A stretch of 64,000 nucleotides of DNA from Druceiella hillmani (GCA_039881145.1 JAYKKI010000038.1:2243001-2307000), one strand, 5' to 3'. Positions 23,533 through 37,830 are shown, counted from the stretch's first letter. Made by a program: numbers and translations. The notes: generated by a model from the sequence alone, not told the origin.

Positions 23533-23571
<39 letters not shown>
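23533..23571. repeat. (AT)n microsatellite
   Basis: Uninterrupted alternating A/T of about 39 bases, which is the source of the YIYIYI stretch in the overlapping minus-strand frame. Confidence 0.95.
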
Positions 23572-23574
<3 letters not shown>

Positions 23575-26500
23575 TGTAAATAAGAATATTTTTGTATGCT
23601 ATTTTTAAGTTAAACAAGGGATCGATTACACTCACAATGGATTTCAAATTACAATACGCAAACTTTTGAGAGGTAGAAAGTAAACATATACTGATCAATG
23701 ACCACATTACTTTAAAGTTACTTAAGTGCATATACGTACTTAAGTACAAAAGTGAATAGTGAATTCAGTTTATTTTTAGTTTTACCGTTTCATCTGTTCA
23801 TAGTTGAATAAAGAAGTAACTGATTCTCACATATGTTCCTTCTGCTATACATTTTAATTTTCTAACCACGCTGCCAAATTAAGGAAAGCCGTAAATTATA
23901 GGGGAATTCCATATTTGGACAGTGATAAATATTTTAGAAGTAATAACCCATTAAAATTGCATAAAATTATAAATCGTATTGAGAAAATTGGTTAAGGTCC
24001 TCGAAAAATAAATAGTTTAAATAAAACTTAAAAAAAGCAAATATATCTTTAAAAATAAACTCTTATTAGGGCCTTGGAAACGAAATTAAATTTCATCATA
24101 TATTTGAATAGTACATAAGTTTTAACGATAACTCTGTCTTGTTATAATGCTTATCAGGTTAATCAGTATTTCTAACACGTACGGGAACATATTCGAGCGA
24201 ATATTGGGAACTGTGTGGTTTTAAACCGTAGATACAATTACTGAAGAGCACGTTTGCAATTTTGATTACAATTTCGTGATGGGCAATATCGTGATGAGCA
24301 ATGTGATGTTAGTACGAAACAATTATTCGATGCAGAACGGTTGTGTCAATGAAAAAAATTCAAACCGATAATGAAATTTCAAAGCACTTTGTGGTTCATT
24401 AGATAAAACATATTATAATTGATATCATTCGTAACACTTATTGATAATCAGTCGTTATTTATGTATACGATAAGTGGAACGTAGATAATATTTAGACAGT
24501 GCTTCGTAAAGTTAATTGTATTCTTACAATTGTTTCCAATATTTGTTATTAATTAGAATTAAAATTATCTTTATTTCATATAAAAATAATGTAAAAACAG
24601 AAAGAGTTCCGTTTGCGATAAATTACAATTCTCGAATTCCAAAAATTTTGTCAAAAAAATCATTCGACGGGGATGATCGTCGATTTCGCTAGAAGTCACC
24701 AACAGGTTTGGCGTCAAAAAGGCTGAAGAAGTAAGGAGTTCTAATAAATTAGTTTAGTTATTAAAAGAAAAGTCTTAAAAACTTGCTTTATTTTCGGTTT
24801 TATTTTGTCTTTATGTATTTACGCATATATAACACAGCCTGCTGATTAACAGTTATAGTAATATATTTTTTGGTTCGCTCTCAAAAATATAAGAAAGAAA
24901 TAATTTGTATTGCTTTTAATTTGAACACTTGTTACGGAAAAATAATTTGCCTTTAAATAATATTTTTATTTTCGTAAAAGAATCGAATTGCAATAGGGTT
25001 TGTACTTGCAACTTATATTTACGCGTTATCATTAGACAAAACATAGAAGACATTGATAAATTTAAAGCGTAATATTTCTTAGACCTGATCAATATTACAA
25101 ATGAATAATCAATTTTGAGTAAAGCCCTCGGGTATCGTAAGCTAATTACTTAGGAAGTCTTACTGTAATAATTATCATTTACATATTACATACAATATTA
25201 AAAATGAATCGGGGGTTTCTCTAAACTATCTCTTCTTTCTCCATTCGATATATAAACTAGGAAGAAATAATAATAATTTACCGATAATAAAATTACCATC
25301 AATGTATTATAAGAGTTAGTTACCTCAAAATTGCAAAATGGACGAGTTGATATGATCTGGTTCTTATTTTCTCTTAGATCTTAATTTCTACGTGGCACGG
25401 TGTTTAAGAAAATCATCTATGCCCACATAAGAGGAATAAGGGTTAAATTTTTCTTTTTTAGAATTTAAATACTGCCTTTCTTATTATGTTTTTAAAAGAA
25501 TACGAATTGAAAGTCGTTGATAATATCGACGAATTTTATTGAATGACTGTTCTTAAAAAAATCTCTACCACGGGGTTGGCGGAAGTAAGTGAACGGGGAG
25601 CCGGAGCGCAAGTCGGCCGGACGAGGTGTTTAAAGTAAACTAATTATTTGCATCCGATATAAAAAACTAAAAACAAAAAATAAACGCGCTATAAACTGCA
25701 CTTACATGTAAGAATTCTATGTGGACGAAATCACAAGTTTTCGCTGGTCAAACTATAAAACATGCAGCGCATTAATAATATTAACATAATGGTTCCATTT
25801 TTCTAATTTTACTCGCAGGTAGCGTCGGCAAACTGAATTTCTTCGTTGTTTTAAGGTCTGACAATAATTGTTATGGCAAATAAAATAACAACTTGATTAA
25901 ATTTAAATACCAGACTGGTTTGTCAAAGATAAATAAGAGTAAGCGTAAACATTTAAATATTGCGTCGTGAGGTGCTAATAACTGATATAACTTATCGTAT
26001 AATTGAATTTTCGTTAAAGATATTGACGCCTTCAAGTTCAGGAACCAGTTAGCCACAGTGCTTAAAAATAAAATTGTGTAAAAATATAATTATTTTAGTT
26101 CGTTGGTGTAATATTAAATATATTTATTATAAATCAACGAATCATTACCAAGTTATTACGTATTAAGGTAGTTCATGACGGAGGAAAATAGATCAATCAC
26201 TCCTAACTTGACGAACAGATTTTTATGAAACTTGGCATAGATACAGCTAATAATTCAAGTTACCGTGTAGGTTGCTTTTTAGTCTGAAAAAGGCATAATT
26301 CTAGTAGAATGAAATTTAGCATTTCTAGGCAAAAAAAAAAGTTGTACTACAACGTGTTGACAGATGGCGCAATGTGTATATTGACTCTATTGCTTAGGTA
26401 TATCGAGAGCTCAAAACATATGTGTTAGTCCCGCCGTATTAAAAATCCACGCAGACGAATAATAGCCACATGGAAAATAACTAGCCAAATATTTAATAGC

Positions 26501-28974
26501 AGATTGCGAATGGCACGCAGTATTGAAATTAAAAGTGATTGTCAGTTTCCAAAGTTGGAAATAGCATAACGGTTAAAAATACCTAAACAAATATGTTTCA
26601 AGATTGAAAGATGACGTAATATATATTTTATTTGCAGATGACCTTGCACATCTTTCTTATCGAGTCGCTGGCAATATCAATTGATGAAAAATGAACGATG
26701 ACGTCTGTAAGTCACAAGTTAGTGTGTAAATTAAGATTAATCCGTGTCTTAACTAAAGTTAATAAGAAAAGGTGCTGACGAGTGAGTGAAAGTGAAATTT
26801 CAACGTCATTTTCTGCTACATCACGTCCGTGGAAATTATACTGCTCTTTGCCAAGTGGGGTTATCTTCTTCTGCGTATTGTCTCAATGGATGTGAGGCCT
26901 ATCGAATATTGGATGATGCAACCGGTTAACAGCTACATCCTGATAAACTTTTAATTATTTTGAAGGCTTTGGCGTCATTTCTATATACAAAATAATAAAA
27001 GAAATTTTTTTTTAATATTCATATATATTTAATGTTTTCTTATTACATGAACGGTTAGCGTTTTGGTAGTTTTCCGTGAGTTGCATAAAAGTGGCCTGTT
27101 TAATTTACTGACCACGAAATGTTTGTCTAATGAATATTTTACACGTACATGTCTATGTAGTTTTATACTAGTTCTTAGCCCAGTTTTTCTAGTGATCCGA
27201 CAATAATTTTTCTGCTATGTGTGTTCCATGTTAAGCACTTGATCTGATCCATTTTGTTTATTTTTATGAGATTTTAATGCAAAATTTCTTAACAGTTTAT
27301 GTGTTAGCATACGTTCAATAAATTATCGAAAACGTGAATTTATATATGAAACAATAGTAAGTAAAAGTAATAAAGTTTTAAACGTTGTTTTTAAAGACTT
27401 GTCACTGGTGTATTTTTTTGAAACTTCAGACTACCGTTAGTTCGAAACCATTAAAGCAATTTAGTCTAGCTTCGAGATTAATTTAAATTTCGAAATTAAT
27501 CAAATAATTATGGAATTGAATGTGTGGTAAGATTGAAGAATAAACGATGAAAGTAGTTGTCAAGTGTTTGAAACTTCAGTGTTTGAAAACTTACGTTTGA
27601 AAACCATTTACATACTTATCTTTAAGTTGAGACAATTGAGGGCATTTTTACGTGATGCCCCTAATTAATAAAATTTAACATTTTAGACTAGCAGCTTTCA
27701 GTTATATAATAACTAGGTAATTAAGATTGAAAAAAAAAACAAATAAAATATAAACATTTTTAAAACTGAGCATTTTATACTGGCCAATTTTCTATAACGT
27801 ATCGTTAGTACTTAGATAAGGTAATTTTTAAAAGACTTAGGTTCAACTCAGGTGTAACCCAACATATTATTTTTTCTTTGAAAAAACGAAATAACAATTT
27901 TATTTTCATATAACAACAATACTTTGTTTTACCACTATTCAATATTAAATGCTTATATTTTAATTTTCATCAAACGAGACCTTCTACGTCACCTTCCATG
28001 AGCCATAGCTCGGCTACTATTGCATTTAAAGAAATAAAAAAAGAACGTTATTCTCGCTTTTTTAAGCGTCATTTTTTGCGTTCATTTGTTTTTATGAAAA
28101 ATCAACATATTCAATCACGAATAATTCAAAAAATATTGACCTTTCGAAAAAAAAACTTTATGGAAAGCGCGGCAAACACCCCCAGCCCCCCAACGTAAAA
28201 GCACGCATCGGCACTATATAAATCTTCATTTCATTGCCTACTTATTGCAAAATTTCACGTCGATCGCTGTTTTCCGAAAGAATTCGGCAGTAATAGCCTT
28301 TTTTACCTTCAAACACTGTACCTTACTGCGAAGCAAGACTACACAATAATATTTTTTGTACAAAGTAATTTTTAATGCTAGAAATAAGCTGTTTAGAAGA
28401 AGACTATGATACTGTTGTATTTTTTATTTGTCTGTGAGTTCATTTCACTGAGCATCATAAAAAAATCCTGAATAGATTTTGATTCATGCAATGATAGCTT
28501 GAGATTCAAGACGTGTTTTGAGGTATGTTTCCTTTTGATGCAACTTTAAGGAAATTTCGTTTCAAAGTAATGATGAATTAAAGAAATTTATATATCAACA
28601 AGAGTGAAATTTAAAGTAAAGCAAATAAAAAAGTAAACCTAAAAACGTCCTAAACTGTGATTGTTTGAGGTGTAACCCAACATTTTTGGGTTTTATTTGA
28701 AGTTTTGTATTAATTGTTTTATTAAGTTGTGGTATATAAAAGTATGTTATTATAATATTTATTCAGAAGACTATGGGACATTACTACATAATTTCTATCC
28801 AACAGACGATATTTTAAGTGGTTAAAGTGCACTAGCGAATATAGCCATGAATTGAATATGAGCAAGTCTGCAGGAATATTTGACCTACGACTGTTAAAAA
28901 TTGGTTTGTTGTTTACAAGATATTGGTTTAAATTTTTTTATGCTTTGTCGGGTGTTCGATTTAAAAATTTATTT

Positions 28975-28976
<2 letters not shown>
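23572..28976. other. AT-rich noncoding DNA with two GC-richer patches
   Basis: No gene or element protein was recognised. GC-richer patches stand out at 25565-25635 (GGGGAGCCGGAGCGCAAGTC) and 26760-26940, the latter with a 5'-UTR-like GAGTGAGTGAAAGTGAAATT. Neither supports a reading frame. The motif GTGTAACCCAACAT occurs twice, near 27852 and 28671. Confidence 0.45.

Positions 28977-29012
<36 letters not shown>
28977..29012. repeat. (AT)n microsatellite
   Basis: About 36 bases of pure alternating A/T. Confidence 0.95.
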
Positions 29013-29016
<4 letters not shown>

Positions 29017-31200
29017 TTATAATGCAAAAACCTACATGCTGACGGGTTTCTATTGCCTTACCCGGTGCAGGTTTGATTGAACTGAGATACGTGACATTTT
29101 TCCTGATATAATTTATAAGTCGAACGCTTAGAAGGTTTTCAACATCATTCATCTAAGGACACGTGTAAGGGCAAAGGATGAAAATATACGTATATCCACG
29201 TTTATCGTTATCAAATAAAACTACTACTTGTAGAATAAATTTTATTATATTCTACAAGTAATAGCGTGTACAGAAAACTGTGTCAAGTAAACTATAAAGT
29301 TAGATATGAAACTTCCCACGAATTATTTAAAAAATTAAATTAGAAAAAAACGAGATCTAGGTTAAAATTGAATTAATTTGATTGTTGGTATCACAATCGC
29401 AATAAAGAATGCATAATTATATTCATATTAAAATAGTTAGAGGTACAACGAATATTCAGCAACTAATTCGTTTTTGGTACGTTCGGCCAAGTTTCTTTTT
29501 GTCGGCCAAATACTAAATAACAATTATTGGAGGCTTAACAAACCTATCATTTATCTTGGACCATTTTAGTATTGTCGAGCAAAATGTGAAAAATATATTA
29601 AAACCTTTCATGGAAAATAAGCGATATCAAAATCCATTTATTGGTTTTTGAGATATGTCTTTATTGTGCAAGTACTTTGTGTAAGTACCAAGTAGAGTAT
29701 CTACTTGGTTCTTATTTAAAACTAATGTTGTAATGAAATTAAAAGTGAAAATTGAAAGAAACGATGTGTCATACATTAAAATGTTTAAATCCATCATCGA
29801 TATTATTACTGACATATTCAACATGTCCGATAAAACGGTAATTTTTTTCTGTAAAATTAAAGAAATCATAACATATGATTTCTATGTTTAAAATATCGCG
29901 ATATCAACCCATCAAACGCTTTTGACCTATTTTCTTTCTATATACTGGTATGTTTTTCAATGATTTTTGAGTACATACTCCGAATTTCTTCCACCGTAAA
30001 GTTTGTACACCCCTATATTCGTTATAATTTCATTTTAAAAACTAGTCACGATACCCATATCACCTTTCTCCTTTTTCCTTTTTTTATATTTCATATACAC
30101 CTTTATCCTTTTTTAAAAAAAGAATTTCATCCACATATTTTGCAAACGTGAACTCATATTTTATTTTTAACCGCAATATGCTTTCTTAATAAGAATTATC
30201 TATTATTTGCTTAATCGGTTCATAAAATAGGCAAGTCATTTAATTTCACTACGCCCTAATTTATAATCAATAGAAATTGAAGTTTAAAGTCACGCTATCA
30301 GTTTTTTGTATAATTCCATTAGGCTAATTTTAAAGGAATGAATATGCTGATCGACAAAAATCTTGACTGGTATCTTGAGGTAAATTAATTTATTATCTAG
30401 TTTTATCGGAATACAAAATTTTGCCAAATATTCATGTTTCCATTTTTTACCATAAATATAGGTGTTTACATATTTCAATCAATTAGAATAACACTGGATA
30501 TTCAAATAGCTTCATATGCCCGTTAAAATTTTATACAAAATGATAACATAAAAGTCCCATGAAGAAGTTTCCATGCCACGAAGTCTTAAAAAATAACATG
30601 CGAGCTAAAGAACATTTAAATACTGTCGTCGTCTCTGATTAGAATACGTTATAAGTAACTAGACATGTTTAAGGGCTGAAATATAATTTAAGACAAAAAC
30701 AAATAAAATATGAAAAATGCAATGTTATTAAAAGTTCCAAATAATGACTTCGGTATTTAAAAGATGTACTATTAAAATTGTGACTCGTTTATTTACTAGA
30801 CAATGGTTATTATTAAAAAATAGTAAGTTATTTAGGCTTGTCTGAGTTACACCTTTGTTCTATGTTCTGTGGTTATACTATGAAAATGTGCTATGAAAAT
30901 TGAGTCCTCGTGAAATTGTGCCTTGGGATGCTTCCTAAGCAGGTAAAGATATGAAGGGAAAGAAAGAAAGATATCTATTATTTTATATAAGTAAATTAAC
31001 ATGTAATATATAACGCCTATAATTAAATGAGGTTTTTTACTTTAATTAGCCTATGGTTGTATTCTTGGAGTACAATTAACTGAAACTCATAATACTTAAT
31101 GTTCGTATGGGAAATTCGATATACGAAAGCGATATTATTAAGAATTTAATTTACTGATATTTTTTCCCAAAATAGCTAAAATATTAGCATTTCACGATAA
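29013..31200. other. AT-rich noncoding DNA
   Basis: No gene was recognised. A 13-bp perfect hairpin with a 10-base loop lies at 29225-29260 (TACTTGTAGAATA and its complement). Confidence 0.5.
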
Positions 31201-31212
31201 TGATAATGTAAG

Positions 31213-31689
31213 ATGAACTTAAAAGATTTATTTCACAACAAAATCTGTAAAATTAATTCAGCATACAAACGTACATTTACATCTTTTGTATTTCAGTACC
31301 ATGCAGGCCGAAAGGAAATGGAAAATAATAAAAAAGTAAAATTGGAAACCGGTCCTATCGTGGCTCATGTTATGATTATCGACTACCGAATGCGTGCACT
31401 CACTGACCTCTATCGACCCGATAGGCCACTTAGGCGACGAGAGAGTGACATGAGAACTGAATTTATGATGCATTGTGAAAGAAAATTTCCAAACGCACCT
31501 ATTTACATAGTTTTAAAAATATGGTTTACTATTTTATATTGCCACGACTTTCAAACAATATTTCATCGCTTATTTTTAATGGCTAGTTTTATTGTTGAAT
31601 GTAAAAAAGAATCATTGTTTATAAATGCAATTACATCTATGGGTTTCAATTACATCTATGGGTATATCGACACAAAACACTTGAGATAA
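31213..31689 (+). CDS. unrecognised 158-codon ORF upstream of gypsy RT
   Basis: The middle of this frame (about residues 28-97, with GRKEMENNKKVKLETG and YRMRALTDLYRPDRPLRR) is rich in Arg, Asp, Glu and Pro, unlike chance ORFs here. It follows TTTTGTATTTCAG at about 31296, which looks like a 3' splice site. The last third is F/I/Y-rich and probably runs past a true exon end. It ends 58 bp before the next frame, which leads into the gypsy RT, so it may be a degraded 5' part of that element or a separate host exon. No domain is recognised. Confidence 0.3.
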   Translation: MNLKDLFHNKICKINSAYKRTFTSFVFQYHAGRKEMENNKKVKLETGPIVAHVMIIDYRMRALTDLYRPDRPLRRRESDMRTEFMMHCERKFPNAPIYIVLKIWFTILYCHDFQTIFHRLFLMASFIVECKKESLFINAITSMGFNYIYGYIDTKHLR

Positions 31690-31879
31690 CATTAAAAGCT
31701 TTTAGAATATCAAGAAGGAATCAACCAAAAATTTGTTTTTTATTTATTGTTTTCAAAAACAGTTTCTTTACTACTTTATGCATCGCTTCATTCCATGGAA
31801 CCACCCAGAGAAGCTGTCGGTTCTCTCTTTCTTGGACATCTCTCACGGTCTTTTCGAATCTTTTTACCGTTTCATCGAC

Positions 31880-33963
31880 GTCTGGGAATCGTATTCCATG
31901 AAATTAAAACTACCACATCTCGACCAATTAATGTAAAATCCCAACAATTTCCTGAAATTCATAAGCAAGAAGTTCAGTCGCAAATTCAAAAAATGGTAGA
32001 CAAAAAAATTATCAAACCTTCCATGTCTATCTGCTCTTCTCCAGTTTGGATAGCCCCGAAAAAGGAAGAAGCTTCTGGATAAAAGAAATGGCGTATAATA
32101 ATAATGGATTATAGGAAATTAAATGATTTAACCATCAACGAAACTTATACTATTCCCAATATTACCGAAATCCTCGACCAACTGGAAAAATCAAAATACT
32201 TCTTTGCTTTAAATATGGTGTCTGGTTTCCATCAGATAAAGATGTCTCCCAAAGGTTTGTGCAAAACTGCTTTCAGTTTCCCGCAAGGGCACTTCGAATA
32301 CAATAGAATGCTTTTTTGACTCAAAAACGCTCCGTCTACGTTCCAGAGGCTTACGAATTCCGTTCTCACCGGTCTCCAAGGTGAGTGCTCTTTTATATAT
32401 TTAGAAGATATCTATATATTTTCCCAAAATCTCACATGCCAAATGCAAAATCTCCCTACAATCTTTCAAAAATTATAAAAATTCAATTTGAAAATTGGAC
32501 AGATGTGCATTCCTTCGAAAAGAAGTCGGCTACTTAGGCCACACCATTACCGAACACGGTGTAAAATCCGATCCTAATAAAAATAAAATCAATCCAGAAT
32601 TTCCATATTCCAAAATCCCCAAAAGACATTAAATTCTTTCTAGGCTTAGTATCCTATTATCGTTGTTTCATCTCAGACTTCTCTAAGATTTCAAAATCCC
32701 TTACGTCTCTCTTAGAGAAAGATACAGCCTTGATTTAACGAGCAGCAAGTAGCCTTTAAGCGATCAAAAAATAGATTTTATTAACCCTGATTTCACCAAG
32801 CTTTTCACATTCATCTGCGACGCTTCTAATTATGAATTTTCAGCTTTCTTGTTACAAAGTCAAATTGGCAAAGATCATCCTATTGCAAACGCATCCAAAA
32901 TATTTAATAAAAGTGAAATTTCGTTGAGCTTGACTGAAAAGGAAATCCTAGGTAAGTTTTTGGATTTAAAACTTTCAGACATTATATTTTTAGAAGAAAA
33001 TTTAGTATTGTCAGCGATCATTAACCATTAAAGCAGTTGTTTAACCATGCCAACCCAAGTAGTGAGTTACAAAGAAGGCATCTTCAAATCATACTCATGA
33101 GTACGAAATTATATATCGCAAAGATAAACTAAATTCCCCAGCAGATGCATTTTCCCATTTTCTCGCTCAAAACACTATCCCCGTAAACCCTATAAATACT
33201 AAAACAAATGACTATGAATTGTCTCCTTCTATCAAAGCACCGATTCCAACAACCCTTCCCACTTCAATATTGATAATGCACAAAATCCACTATCACAAAC
33301 ACCATTACCAAACCCACATCCTCAACATTCTCCTAGCAACTACAATTTTATTTATCTAAACCCTTCAATTAGTCCATTCCTTCCAGATGAAGTATTTGAA
33401 GATACTTATTTGAAATTCTTGAAATCCTCTAGCAACTCAGATTAGAACACAAAAATTGTTGAATACAATGACAGTGTTTTGAAAAGTAATCATGAAATAA
33501 TCATAATTCCCATATCACTTGATGTAGGTGAAAATATGCCCTATGTTAAAAAATTATAGATAATTCTTCTCAATCCGAAATGTTTATTCAGTCTGAAAGA
33601 ATTCATTCATTTAATCCTCTTACTTTTAAGAACAAAACTTATTATTTTCTATTTTTCAAGGTTTGCCATTTTGATGATTGTTCATAACACTAAAAACCCT
33701 CCGAAACGGACTAGTATGTTCAGATAAATTTAAAGAACTAAGCGTCACAGATTTCAAAAACCCATATGATCGGAACTCTTACATAAAGATACATAATATA
33801 GCCTGCTTATTTCATAACACCAATATGGATATACGCATCTACTACAATAACATATATTACTCTACCTTAAAAGTAATTCCAAAAATCCTTAGAGAGAACC
33901 ACGACATTCCTATCGCAGACATCTCGGCACAAATCGAATGTATTACAGAATCGACTGTAGTGT
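31880..33963 (+). pseudogene. Ty3/gypsy retrotransposon pol, RT to RNase H, inactivated
   Basis: Pieces in several frames follow the gypsy pol order. The pre-RT segment reads RPINVKSQQFPEIHKQEV and MVDKKIIKP, then SPVWIAPKK. RT gives IMDYRKLNDLTI, FALNMVSGFHQIKM and FSFPQGHFEYNRM. The active-site box is YLEDIYIFS near 32398. The RNase H part has FICDASNYEFSAFLLQ (about 32805), and the linker has KLNSPADAFSHF (about 33130). The first catalytic Asp of RT (LDL) is Asn and the YxDD box reads YLED, so RT is dead beyond the stops and frameshifts seen after 32080, 32319 and 33031. The 98-codon frame at 33678-33974 is in the position of the linker before integrase. No integrase is seen. Confidence 0.85.
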
Positions 33964-34018
33964 TATTTAAATAAGCATAGAGTTAAAATCTGGTATATAT
34001 TTTGATCCCGTGGGATTG

Positions 34019-34128
34019 CCGCCCGCACGCGCGTAAGCAGGTCCGCATGCATGCACACACGCCCGTCCGCACGCACACACGCACGTACGTAGGCACTCAC
34101 GCGCACACGCACACACGCACACACGCAC

Positions 34129-34206
<78 letters not shown>
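34019..34206. repeat. compound CpG-containing AC / AT microsatellite
   Basis: Starts with CGCACG- and ACGCAC-type imperfect repeats, changes to pure (AC)n at about 34130 and then to (AT)n at about 34159-34206. It directly follows the gypsy pol remnant, so the element's 3' part is lost at or before this tract. The overlapping CVCVCV and HTHTHT frames are artefacts of the repeat. Confidence 0.95.
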
Positions 34207-36589
34207 GTTTAAATGAATTATATTTTAATGTTTTAACCAAATTATTAGATTAATCATCAGGTAATTGCGTATTTTTGTGTTTTCTGTCGCAACTTATCGA
34301 GGTTACATTCTTTTGGACGTTCTCTCACTTCGCTAAAATATATTAACCTTAAGCGTTATAGTTTATAGGAATGTTACGCATTCGAGAATGATCGATCTGC
34401 AGTATATACGTATTTGATGCTTTTCCCAGGAAAATTAAAAAGGTACCTCAATAATCAAGTTTTGTGTTTAGAAATTCGTGGTCATTAATCAAGTACGAGT
34501 ATTTTGCACAAATCGTAATGGTATCCATCGGGTCCACTTAAACGCAAGATTATATAAGTACGAATAATTGTAAAAATGTTGTTTTGCAAAAAGATTTATG
34601 GTGTTGAAATTCTCCGGAAATATTAAATTGAATACAGTAATTTGATATTATGCCTAAATTTATTTAATTATTTTAATGCGTCTTTATAATATGGTAAATT
34701 GATTCGACTTCTAAAATTCATGCTTACTTGACATTGAAATTGTGAAGCATGAATTAAAGTGGAGTAGTTATGAGCGAATTTAATTACAAAATCCCGACAA
34801 TAAATATTAACAGTTGTCATATTATAACTTTATGAGTCTAATTCTCATTAAGACAACATTTTACATAAATAATGTCTACGTTTTTCACCGGCTACAACAC
34901 ATAAGCCTATTTTCACACCGATGTCTCACAAATCTGGTTTTGTTCCCAGTCTTTTACTCATCTCATAAAGCTCTCTTCGCCTAGAGGCCAAAAGACAATC
35001 GACAGCTAATGTTTTAATCATTATGTGTTTTAATAAAATGCAGAAGTTTCAAATGTATTTTAATTTATTTTAATCCAGCTTCGTGTCGAGTAATTTGACT
35101 TATAATAGGGTTCACAGTGTCATATACATTGTAAAAGCAGCTTGAGCTATAATTATATTCTATGTTATTGGATATTAAATGCAAAAGTATAGTGAATAAG
35201 TCGACACTACATTATTCATGATTGTATCTGTTTTTACTTTGAAACTTTAAAGAAATTAACAATTTAACAAAAGTTTATTATAAGAGAAAAATTTTATGTC
35301 ATAATTATTTATAGTTGTTGGTTTTTAATTTATAAAATTTAAATCAAAAAGGGAAAAGACTGAGTAACGTTATATTTTTAATATCTATATATCCAGAGCA
35401 TATTTCTCTTTATTACTTTGATTCTAACGAAGAACACTCAAATAATGAGGTTCGATTACCGAACGGCCAGAAATTGTGTTATCCGGAAATACATTTCTCG
35501 AAATATTACCGGCGGTGCCAACTCTCATTATAACTCATCAATCTATATTTCCCTCAAAATATATTATTTTTATTTGAAGGATCCTTACTATTGTAATTGA
35601 AAGTTTGTGAAAACGAATGATGCTTCCGATATATTAGAAAATGTGATAATAATCACATTTTAAATGTAAAAATTATGTAACAAATTAATAAAATGAACAA
35701 TTCTCTCCTTAATTTCAAATAATAGGAAATTACATCTAAATATCACATCTCTCCATTCCTGACTTTTCGGCCATTTTGTGGATTATAAAACCGTAATTGT
35801 AATAACTGGCTAAAGTTCTAAAGTTTACACTGATTAACACCAAATTGTCTAGATTAATTTACTATATCGTAATAAATCGAAGCCGATGTTGAAAAATATA
35901 TTTACTTTATGTCCACAACAATTCTTAATGAAGGGTACATTTTAAAGTAAAGGAAGACTCCGAGAAGATAACAATTTTATCTGTGACCATAAAATCTCAG
36001 ATATGGACTGATTTATTTATCATTAAAATCTCTTTTCTATTTCCAGTCAACTTGAAAAATTTCGTGCAAAAAAATTTCGTGTGTAAAAGAAAAATCTGAA
36101 ATTTACCATGGATTTATTAGATTATTTCACAAAGTTAGAAGTATATTTCAGGTACAACATTTGTTATGAGATTTGCTTTGTCGTAGATAAAATTTGAATA
36201 ATTTTCATTTGAAGTTATAGATTACGCTTATGCCATATCATTTTTCTATTTTGTACGTTTTTGTACAACATTAGTAGCCATTATTGTTTATTAATTATTT
36301 ATACATTAAACTCAGTTTAATTATTTAAATCGTCATTAACATAGGCATATTTGAATATTCTATGTAATATACTCGTACTATGCTTTTGTAATATACTTGT
36401 TGCATACTATATCAAGCCACGTGTTTATTATCTCAGTGACAAAAACATTCATATAATGACGCCCAGATTTACAGAATTTGTTATAATTTTGCTTCAAGTT
36501 TCCTAACTATGCAAAGTTAGACTTAATCTTATGGAAGATTTAAAAAGTTTTCATGGATATTATATTCGATCTGATATGAAAGTTGATTA
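34207..36589. other. AT-rich noncoding DNA
   Basis: No gene or element protein was recognised. Confidence 0.5.
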
Positions 36590-37830
36590 TAGAACGTGGG
36601 GAAAATCATATCCAGTTTGAGTAATTTATAACCACATATCCGGCAAAATATCTTTACATCTTCGTCTAAATGATTTAAAGTTTGAATGAAAAATGCGGTA
36701 TAAAAAATAAAATATATTGACGATGACGAGAGTGCAACTTTTAAAAACATTCTAGAAAGGCAGCCTTATAATTATATTATCTTAAAAAAAACATAGAACT
36801 ATGACAGCACTATGGGCGTCCATAAACATTTACACTCCTGAAGACATTTAAGATTGCGTAAAATTTCTACTAATTCGGTGTAATTGAGACGATTTTTTTT
36901 ATTTTAATTTTTTTTTTAAATAGTTCACAAAATACACTACCTTTCTAAAAACTTTCATTTTTCTTCTTTCAATCAATATTAAAATGCCAACTCAAATTTT
37001 CCTAAAAGTTTGGTTCCTATGTTTTATATTATTTAATTTTTATGGCACATGTTTTTTGAGGTTTAAAACAGGAAGTCATTTAAAAACAATAAATAAATGG
37101 AATTTCGATGTGAAGAGGTTTTATACCACAATTATATTGGCTTACTATTTACATGTATTACTATTTTTCAGTATATGAATATATTGCCTTGTGTATTTTT
37201 CTTCAGACACAAAAATATGACGCATATCTCAAGAACTATGATATTTAAAGTTAATGGTATAGTTTTTCGGTAAACTTTAGATAAATTTATAGTGATGATC
37301 TTTTTTCGTAACTTTAACTTTAACTTTAGTAGTTTCGGAGATGGAAGGGGAATCAACACATTTTTCTGAAGAATTGCAACACTATTTTTACACAAAATTT
37401 ATTCAGAGAACGTGGAGAGAATTATATTAAGTTCGAGTGATTTATAACTACATATTAGATAAAATATCTTTAAACTTTCGTCTAAATGATTCGAATGAAA
37501 AATGTGACATAAACAACATAATATTTATAATTACGATAGTGAAAGTTTTCAAAGTATTCTAGAAACAGAGCCTTATAATTATTTTGTAGAAAAAATTAAT
37601 TGTGACAGGATTATGGGCGTCCATAAACATTTACACACCTAAAAACCTATAAGAGTGCATAGAATTAATACTATCAGTCAATAATATAGTTTTCCGGTAA
37701 ACTTTAGATAATTTTATGGTGATGCTATTATTTTCATAATATTAGCAGTTTCGGAAATGGAAGGTGAGAGGGCACATTTTTGTGGACAATTTCATCCTTA
37801 GAATTATCCATACACAAAATTCTGAAATAC
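36590..37830. repeat. diverged noncoding repeat family, cluster of units
   Basis: Two kinds of block recur. Block D, with GAACGTGG near its start and ATGGGCGTCCATAAACATTT near its end, is at 36590-36860 and 37405-37680. Block E, with CGGTAAACTTTAGATAA and AGTTTCGGA(G/A)ATGGAAGG, is at 37255-37398 and 37690-37822. E to E spacing is about 435 bp. Copies differ at perhaps a quarter of positions, so they are old. The same pattern recurs at 62.56-63.29 kb. No coding capacity was recognised; the family is unnamed here. Confidence 0.7.

Noticed and set aside
33963..34253. Overlapping ORFs on both strands reading CVCVCV, HTHTHT and YIYIYI
   Set aside because: They are translations of the AC/AT microsatellite and have no independent support.
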